Position numbers and translations under genes: made by a program. Shown in pieces: positions 40,653 to 49,109 of a stretch of 64,000 bases of DNA. Below the pieces are notes generated by a model. It did no database searches. It saw only the letters and a program-made list of their open reading frames with translations, and was not told the origin of the DNA. This DNA is from Promethearchaeota archaeon (GTDB lineage Archaea > Asgardarchaeota > Lokiarchaeia > Sigyniarchaeales > SOKP01), in assembly GCA_008080735.1 (NCBI GenBank), contig SHMW01000012.1, positions 1-64,000 on the forward strand. Direction: 5' to 3'. The first letter of the stretch is position 1; every line of letters starts with the position of its first letter.

Positions 40653-42581
40653 CTATTCTATTGCTCTACTAATATATCTTAAGTGCCGATCTTTGATACC
40701 ATAAAGAGAATAAACTAATCCATTAATTTTTTGTTGCCGTAAAGTCTGATTGGGCTTTTCCCGAGCAGGATTTAATAGAATTTGGATATTTTTACTTATA
40801 TCTTGGGCAATCGTTCTTTCAAATCTATTTTCGGCTATCTTGATAGGTAGGGATTTTATTTTTTCAATTAAAATACGCGGAAATAACTGCTTATACGACC
40901 CAAACGACTTCAAAAAATAATAAGATAAAAGAGAGGAATTTATTAATCCAAGCAGATAAAAATTGTTAAATTCGGGCAGGGGGGACCTCAGAATCTTTAG
41001 ATTATAGAAGCTTTGAGAGCATAAGGAGATATTAGGATCGTAGGCGGCACAAATAAGTCCATCTTGGCTAATTTGACGTATAATAATCCTCGCTTTATAA
41101 TTATCAAGATTTTTATACTGGATTCCTTTTTTTGTGATATTTATATTGGAATATTCGGTAATTCTATAACGTTTCATCGAATAAATATAGGGCAAATATT
41201 CAGATTTTTGTGCAGGTTTTGGAATCGAGTCTAAAATAATGCTCTCGATTGAATCGTCGCTAAATTTGGAACCGCAATCACTACAGACGGGTTTCTTAGT
41301 AGGTATTGGATAATATTTGTCGCAATTTCGACAATAAAAGATCTTTCCTTCCTTCGTAAGCTCAACTCCTCTATTTAACATTATCTCAAAATCTTCTTTT
41401 GAGTTAAGGATTTCAAGAGAAGCAAAATTAGAATTTAAATAGTCTATAATCTCAATATCCTTCTGATTTAAATTGATTAGGTATCGATAATTCCATTTTT
41501 GTAATTGGCTCTGGGGCAAAATATTAGTTTTTTCCCCCGCATCATTATGGAAATTAACCTCAATGGAATTGTTTTGTCTATTCTTCGAATTTTCTTCTCT
41601 TCTAAGAATTAGGATAAGATTTGAAACTATGCTATTTTCAAATTGGGAGCCAACAATATGAATCTTTTTGATTTCCGAAGTGTGGTAGATAAATTTCCTA
41701 ATTACATGTCTGTTTGAAAGAGCTAATAATGAATCTGGAATAATATAACCCAATTTTCCACCATCTCGTAAATATTTGATCCCTAGTTCTAAAAAAATTT
41801 GGTAATAATCATATTGTCCTGTGTTGGTCTCGAAATTATTAGACTGAATAATGTTTTTATGCTTTTGCGGAATATCTCTAATAAATAGGTAAGGAGGATT
41901 TCCAACTACATACTCAAATTTCCTTGGAATTTCAACAAAATAATTATCAGTTATTAATCTGAGACTATTCAAGTTATAAACTTTAAATTGTGGGGGTGTG
42001 AAATCATTCAAATATGTTAACATCTGCCTATATAACTCAAATAATTGTAAATGGAAATTTATTTGGGCTAAAATACAGGCGGTGGGATTTATATCAATTC
42101 CATAAATATTTTCTTTTATATCTTGAATAATCAGTTTTGTCTCTTCCAAACTTAACTCTGAAATTGCTTTTTTGTTGAAACGTTTCATATAAAAAGCGAT
42201 TTTTCTTTGTATTGCAGTTATTAGAAAACTTCCTGAACCGCAACTTAGGTCTATTATTTTTTGATTTTCTATATTACTGTTCGGATGGAATCCACACTCA
42301 TCTAAAATAAATTCGACAAGTTTTTGAGGGGTATAGATTTCACCTTGCTTTTTTCTTTTAGAATACGAAACTTCTTTCTTGTAGATTATCCCAATATCGT
42401 GAGGCTCATCATCTATGACTAATTTGGTTTCAGATGAATATAGATACTCTATAATTCTTTCAATGAGCGGGATATTTGCTTGATAATCCTTTATATTGGA
42501 GGATTTTCGATAATTTCGAATGATTTTAGGGATAATATCTTCCTCACATAAGTAAATAATTGCTTCGCGTATATTCATCAT
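40653..42581 (-). CDS. N6-adenine DNA methyltransferase (Eco57I/TaqI-like) with internal zinc ribbon
   Basis: 642 aa; GEIYTPQKLVEFIL, IIDLSCGSGSFLITAI, YVVGNPPYLFIRD (NPPY), FYCRNCDKYYPIPTKKPVCSDCGSKF. Confidence 0.92.
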   Translation of the reverse strand: MMNIREAIIYLCEEDIIPKIIRNYRKSSNIKDYQANIPLIERIIEYLYSSETKLVIDDEPHDIGIIYKKEVSYSKRKKQGEIYTPQKLVEFILDECGFHPNSNIENQKIIDLSCGSGSFLITAIQRKIAFYMKRFNKKAISELSLEETKLIIQDIKENIYGIDINPTACILAQINFHLQLFELYRQMLTYLNDFTPPQFKVYNLNSLRLITDNYFVEIPRKFEYVVGNPPYLFIRDIPQKHKNIIQSNNFETNTGQYDYYQIFLELGIKYLRDGGKLGYIIPDSLLALSNRHVIRKFIYHTSEIKKIHIVGSQFENSIVSNLILILRREENSKNRQNNSIEVNFHNDAGEKTNILPQSQLQKWNYRYLINLNQKDIEIIDYLNSNFASLEILNSKEDFEIMLNRGVELTKEGKIFYCRNCDKYYPIPTKKPVCSDCGSKFSDDSIESIILDSIPKPAQKSEYLPYIYSMKRYRITEYSNINITKKGIQYKNLDNYKARIIIRQISQDGLICAAYDPNISLCSQSFYNLKILRSPLPEFNNFYLLGLINSSLLSYYFLKSFGSYKQLFPRILIEKIKSLPIKIAENRFERTIAQDISKNIQILLNPAREKPNQTLRQQKINGLVYSLYGIKDRHLRYISRAIE

Positions 42582-42786
42582 TAATTCGAGATACTTTTGA
42601 AATAAACCATTAATCTATTAATTTTTCTCTCATTTTACATAATAAAGAATAAATTGTTCTTTAACTAATATTTAATCTAGCGACTCATCCAATCGAGGAA
42701 AAGAATATTTTTAATATATAAGAATATATTATCTTTGTCTAAGAATATTTTTTCCAAACAAACAATTTGTCGAGATAATCAGTTCA

Positions 42787-43893
42787 ATGATATTAAATAT
42801 TGTTTTAATCTCCATAGCTTGTGTCTTTTCAATCATTGGTTTAGTTTATCTCATACAAAATAGAGAAAAATACGTAATTGACAATACTGAAAAAATATAC
42901 ATCTCATTATATTTAAGTTCAGAGACCTTATTCTTCATCTTTTTGAATTTGTCTTTCATAAGCGTGTTTCCAATCCGGGCGGTATTTATTTTCTGGAAGG
43001 TTTCAATTATGCTTAGAATTTTTAAGGTTGCATTTCTCAGTTCAATACATATCTATGTATTATTTAAAAATTATGTAAAATTTTTGCCCGCATTTATATA
43101 CTCTTTTTTAGGAGGGATTATTGCGAGTTATTTGATTGTAGGAAATTGGTTTGATATTAATATCACGCAAGGACAATATCTTTTTACACTCAATAACAAT
43201 ATTTTTTTTCTCTTGTTAATCTTCTTCTATATCTCAATTATCTTTTCCACGATTTTGGGTCAGATGAGAGGTGCTTCAAATATAAGCTTTAAAAAGACCA
43301 CTAATCTCGTCAGTATTATTCTATTTCACTTTTCCATCAATACATTAGTATATCTAACTTTCTTGACATTTCCTTCTACATATTTACGGTTTTTGTTTTC
43401 ACTATTATTCTTAAGTTTCTTAGGTGTGTCAGTCTTCATTACCATTAAGGAATTTGATTTATTTGTAGTAGTAACAAATAAGATCTATGATTTTGTAATC
43501 TTTCACAGATCTGGCGTATTATTGTTCTCATATAATTTTGAGGAAAATAAAGAAATTGATGATTCCCTATTGAAGGGGTCAATATTAATCGGTATTAATC
43601 ATATTCTTTCGAATTTTATTAACAAGAAAAGCAAATTAAATATTATTAAAATGAAAGAACGAGATATCATCTTTGAGTACGATGATAATTTTGGTTATGC
43701 AATCTTAGTAATAGTCAGCCATCGCAATAAAATAGTAGAGAAGGCAGTAAACTTGTTTATGAAGGACTTTACAGAACATAATGGACAAATATTAGAAAAA
43801 ATCAATAAACAGGCTCAATTAATAGATGTTTCGGCATTTAAAAATTCAAAAAAAATAATAGAACGATATTTTAAACCATATCTCACCATATAA
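42787..43893 (+). CDS. Multi-TM protein with C-terminal longin/roadblock-like domain (copy 1)
   Basis: 368 aa; multi-TM N-terminus, then VTNKIYDFVIFHRSGVLLFSYNFE...ILIGINHILSNFINKKSKLNIIKMKERDIIFEYDDNFGYAILVIVSHRN. Confidence 0.75.
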   Translation: MILNIVLISIACVFSIIGLVYLIQNREKYVIDNTEKIYISLYLSSETLFFIFLNLSFISVFPIRAVFIFWKVSIMLRIFKVAFLSSIHIYVLFKNYVKFLPAFIYSFLGGIIASYLIVGNWFDINITQGQYLFTLNNNIFFLLLIFFYISIIFSTILGQMRGASNISFKKTTNLVSIILFHFSINTLVYLTFLTFPSTYLRFLFSLLFLSFLGVSVFITIKEFDLFVVVTNKIYDFVIFHRSGVLLFSYNFEENKEIDDSLLKGSILIGINHILSNFINKKSKLNIIKMKERDIIFEYDDNFGYAILVIVSHRNKIVEKAVNLFMKDFTEHNGQILEKINKQAQLIDVSAFKNSKKIIERYFKPYLTI

Positions 43894-43995
43894 AGTTTAA
43901 TGGAACAGGTGTTAATTTAACAAAGTAAGGAATTTCATAAAAAATAACTTCTGTATAAATATATAAGCAATCAAGAGTTTAAGAATATTTAAAAG

Positions 43996-45114
43996 ATGTC
44001 TAATGGTGTAGTGATTTTATTCCTTATTGGATTAATTATATCTATCTCGATTAGTATCATTACATTGATCTATATAGCTTTTAATCGAGATAAATATGGT
44101 ATCAATACAATTCCATATTTGAATTCTCTTTCAATCAGTTTTATTGGAATAATATTTTCCTTATTTTTCTTTCTCTCTACCCAACTATTCTTTTCAGAGC
44201 CAGTAAATTTATTCCTATTCTATATAATGCTGATTTTTGAATGCATCTCCCTCCTAATTTATTGTCTAGCATTCAGTTTTTTAAGAAAATTTGGTCATTT
44301 TCCTGTCTATATTTTTTTGATATTTATTGTCCTACTTAGTCTTTTAATAGGGATTTTAAATACCCCTCAGTCTATAGCCATAGAAATAAATATACTTCCT
44401 CAAATTAATTATTCAATAGCAATCCTTCCAAAGGTCTTAATTATAATTCTGAATATTTCTGGACTTTTTTATATCTATTATAAAACATATCAAATATGGA
44501 AAGTTACTGATTATACATATTTCTTCTATAGGTTGATAGTATATCTTGGTATTTTATCAATTTCGATACTTATTTATTGTTTTTCCATTACTTTTGATTC
44601 CTGGCTTTTAATTGATACATTCATTCTTTTCTTTTGGACATCTTTTGGGATGAAATGTTATATGGCAATATATTATCCAAAAATGTTTATTGCTTTAACT
44701 AATAAGATCTATTTTATAAATATCTATCATAAAACAGGTGTGTTGCTGTATTCTTACCAATTCGAAAAGTCTGTTCCTCAAGAAGGGGACTCCTCTATTT
44801 GGGGTAATATACTTATTGGACTCAATCATATTCTCTCTGAATTTATAAATAAAGATGATCAGATTGATGTATTACAAACTAAAAACGCAGAAATTGTTGT
44901 AAACTATAATAATGACTATGGGTTTGCTGTCCTCGTTATTACTAATCAAAGGAATTCACTTATAGAAAAAAATATGCGGGAATTAACTCAAGAGTTCGAA
45001 AAACGATATCAAAAAGAACTTTCTGAACTTTTAGATATTAACAGAATTATAAACGTTTCTGATTTTGAAGATGCGGATAGAATTATTGAAGAAAACTTTC
45101 AGCTTTTCTTATAA
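43996..45114 (+). CDS. Multi-TM protein with C-terminal longin/roadblock-like domain (copy 2)
   Basis: 372 aa; LTNKIYFINIYHKTGVLLYSYQFE...ILIGLNHILSEFINKDDQIDVLQTKNAEIVVNYNNDYGFAVLVITNQRN; collinear with copy 1. Confidence 0.75.
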   Translation: MSNGVVILFLIGLIISISISIITLIYIAFNRDKYGINTIPYLNSLSISFIGIIFSLFFFLSTQLFFSEPVNLFLFYIMLIFECISLLIYCLAFSFLRKFGHFPVYIFLIFIVLLSLLIGILNTPQSIAIEINILPQINYSIAILPKVLIIILNISGLFYIYYKTYQIWKVTDYTYFFYRLIVYLGILSISILIYCFSITFDSWLLIDTFILFFWTSFGMKCYMAIYYPKMFIALTNKIYFINIYHKTGVLLYSYQFEKSVPQEGDSSIWGNILIGLNHILSEFINKDDQIDVLQTKNAEIVVNYNNDYGFAVLVITNQRNSLIEKNMRELTQEFEKRYQKELSELLDINRIINVSDFEDADRIIEENFQLFL

Positions 45115-45141
45115 GAATTATCACATTTCTGAAAAAGGTTT

Positions 45142-46740
45142 TTACCAATTTTCCTTATTTTTGAGTAATTTATAGATATAAGAATCCACCAATGCGTCCC
45201 AAGAAGCTACTATGATATTTCCATGAGCTCCAATGGTACCCCACGAGTCTTGCTTATCATAGGTCTCAGCCAATACTCGGACCTTTGATGCAGTACCCGC
45301 TTGATTAATAATTCTTACCTTGAAATCGCTCAATTTTATCTCCTTGATACTCGGGTAGAAATATACTAGCGCTTTTTTCAGAGCATTATCTAAAGCATTC
45401 ACGGGGCCGTTACCCTCTGCTGCGGTATGATACTCCTGTCCTTCCACCTTAACTTTGATTGTCGCCTCAGAAATTAAATTATCCTTATACATTTCTGTTA
45501 ATACTCGAAATCCTTCTAATTCAAAGAATTTTTTACGATAATAATTAGGATCTTGAATGTTCATATCCATCCCTCTCATTAAAATTTCTAATGTCCCTTC
45601 TGCGCCTTCAAAAGAATACCCTTGATTTTCTTTTTCTTTAATGACCCTCAAAATCGCATTAACCTTTGGATTCGTCTCAGTAAGGGGAATATTAAACTTC
45701 TCTGCCATATGGAGGATTGAGCTTTTTCCTGCCAATTCAGAGACTTTAATATTTCTATTGTTGCCAATTAATTCGGGATTGATGTGTTCGTAGGTTTTTA
45801 AGTTTTTTAACATAGCTGAGATGTGGACTCCGCCTTTATGGGAGAAGGCATTTTTTCCCACGAAGGGTTGGTCAGGTTGACCGGGAAGGTTTGCCATCTC
45901 ATAGATAAAATGAGATACCTCTGTAAGATTTTTGAGTTTATTCTCATCAATACAATCAACTTCCATTTTTAGTTTGAGAATAGGAATTATCGCAGTTAGA
46001 TCTGTATTCCCACACCGTTCTCCAAAACCATTCATCGTTCCTTGGATTAGATCGACGCCTTCTCTCCATGCTTCAAGAGCGATTGCATTCGCAAGTCCTG
46101 AATCATTATGAGCATGAATCCCAAGGACCGTGTTTTTTATTTTCTCCTTAACATCATTCACAATCTCGCGTAATTCATAAGGTAAAATCCCTCCATTCGT
46201 ATCACATAAAACAATCCATTTAGCTCCCGCGTCTCTAGCAGCTTCTAGACATTGTATTGCATATTGCTTATTGTTCTTATATCCGTCAAAAAAATGTTCC
46301 GCATCAAACATTACCTCAATTTCGTTTTCGATTAAATAGGAAATCGTGTCAGAAATCATGTTAAGGTTTTCTTCCAAAGTCGTTTCCAAAGCATCTTTGA
46401 CATGTAAATCCCAAGTTTTTCCAAAAATCGTTGCATAATCTGTCCCCGTTTCGATGATTGCTTTAATACTATTATCTGCTTGAACCTTAGAACTCTTTCG
46501 TCTCGTGGCTCCAAATGGGAATATCTTTACATTTGTAAATTCCCTTTGGTTGATCCTCTGGAAAAATTCGATATCTTTCGGATTTGAACCCGGCCACCCT
46601 GCTTCAATCATCGAGATACCGAGATCATTTATTATCCTTTCTAAGATTCTTAATTTATCTTCCATTGAGAAGGCGATCCCTGTTTTTTGACACCCTTCCC
46701 GTAATGTTGTATCATAGATAAGAGCTTCTCTTTTTTCCAT
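45142..46740 (-). CDS. cimA: Citramalate synthase (CimA; LeuA/HMGL-like family)
   Basis: 532 aa; IYDTTLREGCQKTGIAFSMEDKLRIL, IEAGWPGSNPKDIEFF, GIHAHNDSGLANAIALEAWREGVDLIQGTMNGFGERCGNTDL, C-terminal regulatory domain. Confidence 0.92.
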   Translation of the reverse strand: MEKREALIYDTTLREGCQKTGIAFSMEDKLRILERIINDLGISMIEAGWPGSNPKDIEFFQRINQREFTNVKIFPFGATRRKSSKVQADNSIKAIIETGTDYATIFGKTWDLHVKDALETTLEENLNMISDTISYLIENEIEVMFDAEHFFDGYKNNKQYAIQCLEAARDAGAKWIVLCDTNGGILPYELREIVNDVKEKIKNTVLGIHAHNDSGLANAIALEAWREGVDLIQGTMNGFGERCGNTDLTAIIPILKLKMEVDCIDENKLKNLTEVSHFIYEMANLPGQPDQPFVGKNAFSHKGGVHISAMLKNLKTYEHINPELIGNNRNIKVSELAGKSSILHMAEKFNIPLTETNPKVNAILRVIKEKENQGYSFEGAEGTLEILMRGMDMNIQDPNYYRKKFFELEGFRVLTEMYKDNLISEATIKVKVEGQEYHTAAEGNGPVNALDNALKKALVYFYPSIKEIKLSDFKVRIINQAGTASKVRVLAETYDKQDSWGTIGAHGNIIVASWDALVDSYIYKLLKNKENW

Positions 46741-47056
46741 TGTTCTCTTTTTTTGAATTATTTAATTGATATAAATTTTTTACAGAAATTTTAAACAATA
46801 AGAATCGAACAGAAAAGAAAAGTCGAAAAAGAGTTTAAAATTTCTTTTATGAAATTAAATAATCCCAATAATAATAATAAATGATTCCTTTGGAATTATT
46901 TTATGTTTCATAGTTATTAAAGAAAAAGAACCTTTTCTTTAAATTTTTTTCTAGGACTAAAATTGTTAATTTTAGATGCATTTTTAAATGCATAAAAATC
47001 TTTAAACGGAAAAAACTTCATTAAATAATTAGAATAGCGAAAATTATTTCTAAAAA

Positions 47057-47656
47057 ATGAGTCCATTAAAGTACTGCCCGAAATGTGGCTCGGAGATTGA
47101 AGACCCCGATCAAAAGTTCTGTAAAACTTGTGGAGCAGATTTGAAAGCTAGAGAAGCCCAAGAGACACCATCTCCCATGAGAATTGAACGAAAGGTAGAG
47201 CCTGCCGTCAAATTGCAGCCCGAATATGGTGGTTTTTGGGAACGCTTTGCAGCATTTATCATTGATTTTATTATTTTAAGGATAATTTCTGAGATCATTC
47301 TCTCTTTGATTAATTTACCACTATTGCTGGCAGATCCCGTCGGATATTTGTTAGACGTACGACTAATTTTTAATAGAAATCTGTTTGATTGGGGTATTGG
47401 TTTCCTATATTTCTGGATTTTGGAAGCGTATAATCAAGGACAGACTTTAGGAAAAATGGCGCTTCATTTACGCACTGTTGATGAGGATACTTTAGAAGTT
47501 GCTAAGCCTGTGAATTATGCTGTAAATAACCTCGCAAAACCGTCTTTATTCCTAATCCTAGATCTAATTATCGGATTCTTGGTAAGCGAAGGTGATCTCA
47601 AAAATAGATTCAGGGTACTCCAAGATCTTTCCCATACCGTAGTCATTAAAGAATAA
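47057..47656 (+). CDS. Zinc-ribbon + RDD family membrane protein
   Basis: 199 aa; YCPKCGSEIEDPDQKFCKTCGADL, then FWERFAAFIIDFIILRII...YNQGQTLGKMALHLRTVDE. Confidence 0.88.
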   Translation: MSPLKYCPKCGSEIEDPDQKFCKTCGADLKAREAQETPSPMRIERKVEPAVKLQPEYGGFWERFAAFIIDFIILRIISEIILSLINLPLLLADPVGYLLDVRLIFNRNLFDWGIGFLYFWILEAYNQGQTLGKMALHLRTVDEDTLEVAKPVNYAVNNLAKPSLFLILDLIIGFLVSEGDLKNRFRVLQDLSHTVVIKE

Positions 47657-47796
47657 AATTACTAATATCTTTTTTCCTTCTAATCTATTTTAATTTCTTT
47701 CATTTTTGATCATTATATTCGAGAAAATTATTTAAATACGAATTTCCTTAAGCTTAATGATAACAAATAATATTTAAAAAATAGGAGGGGTTTTTT

Positions 47797-48012
47797 ATAG
47801 AAAACCAAAAAATTATTGAGGATACAGAATGGGCGAATGATTGGAAAATTATAGTGGATATTTTTGATCTAATAGACCAATTTAAACATAAATTTGAGCA
47901 ATTAGACGTGTCGTATCTTCGGGAGTTGCAGCAAGAGATTATAATCTTAAATCTCGAAAAATATGCGTGGTCTTTACAGAATTATATAGTTGAAAAATAT
48001 TCAGAAAAATAA
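47797..48012 (+). CDS. Small ORF, about 71 aa, with candidate non-canonical ATA start (not in the ORF track)
   Basis: GGAGG at about 47784 followed after a short spacer by ATA-GAA-AAC...; reads (I)ENQKIIEDTEWANDWKIIVDIFDLIDQFKHKFEQLDVSYLRELQQEIIILNLEKYAWSLQNYIVEKYSEK-stop. Confidence 0.4.
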   Translation: MENQKIIEDTEWANDWKIIVDIFDLIDQFKHKFEQLDVSYLRELQQEIIILNLEKYAWSLQNYIVEKYSEK

Positions 48013-48023
48013 TATACAATAAT

Positions 48024-48800
48024 TTATCTTATCTCTCTCTTCTTCTTTTTAGGTTTTTCTTCATCCAACTCTTTTTCCAGGTCAGATTCTTGAATTATTT
48101 TTGCTTTTCCATCTTTTTCTTTAAGCAACTCTGTGAGAATCACATTATTAAAGGAGAATAACATTCTGGGGATATAACCCGCCGCCAAATAGCTTCCGTC
48201 TTCGATATCACTTTCTAAAGGGAACAATTGCTTTTCTTTTATCGTGCTTCCCATATAGTCTCTATCATACTCTTTGTAGCCATAAATCTTGTTTTTAACG
48301 ATAACCATCTTTCGTTCAAAGCCTTCGGGGAGTCCAGCTTTTTCTAACACTAATAATATCTTTTCTCGTGAAAGAGAATCAAGTAGTTCAATATCTTCTT
48401 GGCTACCTTCATATGAGGGACCTTCTTGAATTGTTTCATAGTCGATTTCCTCCTCGAGACCAACCATTATTTTAAACGCCATTGTTTCATCACCTTCATC
48501 CACTGCAGTAATCTTGTAAGAGATCCCATGCTCGTCTCGTACTTTCGGGGCGATTTTTGCTGCGATAAACTTCATTCTGGTGGTAACATTATTTCCATGC
48601 CACACCCACACCCTATATCGCTTCGGGTCTACAAAAAGAAGTACAAAATCAGAATCAAGAAGTTCGTATAGCTCTAAATCTTCATCAAACTGAAGTTCTT
48701 GAAATTCTTGGAGTTCATCATTAAATTGGAATACAATTGGTTCTTCTTCCTCAATTTCGGGAATCTGACCTTTCTCACTGTTTTCTCTTTGATTGGACAT
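48024..48800 (-). CDS. Gelsolin-like domain protein (Asgard-type candidate)
   Basis: 258 aa; DFVLLFVDPKRYRVWVWHGNNVTTRMKFIAAKIAPKVRDEHGISYKITAVDEGDETMAFKIMVG resembles a gelsolin repeat. Confidence 0.65.
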   Translation of the reverse strand: MSNQRENSEKGQIPEIEEEEPIVFQFNDELQEFQELQFDEDLELYELLDSDFVLLFVDPKRYRVWVWHGNNVTTRMKFIAAKIAPKVRDEHGISYKITAVDEGDETMAFKIMVGLEEEIDYETIQEGPSYEGSQEDIELLDSLSREKILLVLEKAGLPEGFERKMVIVKNKIYGYKEYDRDYMGSTIKEKQLFPLESDIEDGSYLAAGYIPRMLFSFNNVILTELLKEKDGKAKIIQESDLEKELDEEKPKKKKREIR

Positions 48801-48908
48801 CGTTACGTATTATTTGTTTCTTGCACATTTAATATTAATCTTGTATAAAATAATTTACTCTTCACATTAATCGCATAATTCTCAACTTCACCCATTAGAA
48901 AAATTGAG

Positions 48909-48993
48909 TGCGGGAAGGGAGATTTGAACTCCCGAACCCCTACGGGACTGGATTCTGAGTCCAGCGCCTTTGGCCAAACTTGGCGATTCCCGC
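48909..48993 (-). tRNA. tRNA-Leu (anticodon CAG)
   Basis: gcgggaa...ttcccgc acceptor stem; anticodon arm ctgga-CTCAGAA-tccag; long variable arm ccc-gtag-ggg; T arm gggag-TTCAAAT-ctccc; no encoded CCA; no intron. Confidence 0.96.
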
Positions 48994-49109
48994 GTGATTA
49001 TAATATCTTTTCGATATGATTAGGTAATTAATATTTAAACTCCTAAAAAAAGCTTAGTAGTTATAGAATTCAGTGAAATTATGATCTAGTATTTTTAGAT
49101 GGATATATT

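Noticed and set aside
46855-46885. Short (aat)n tract as a repeat element or CRISPR-like array
   Set aside because: Simple AT-rich microsatellite; no spaced repeats. No CRISPR array was found anywhere in the window.
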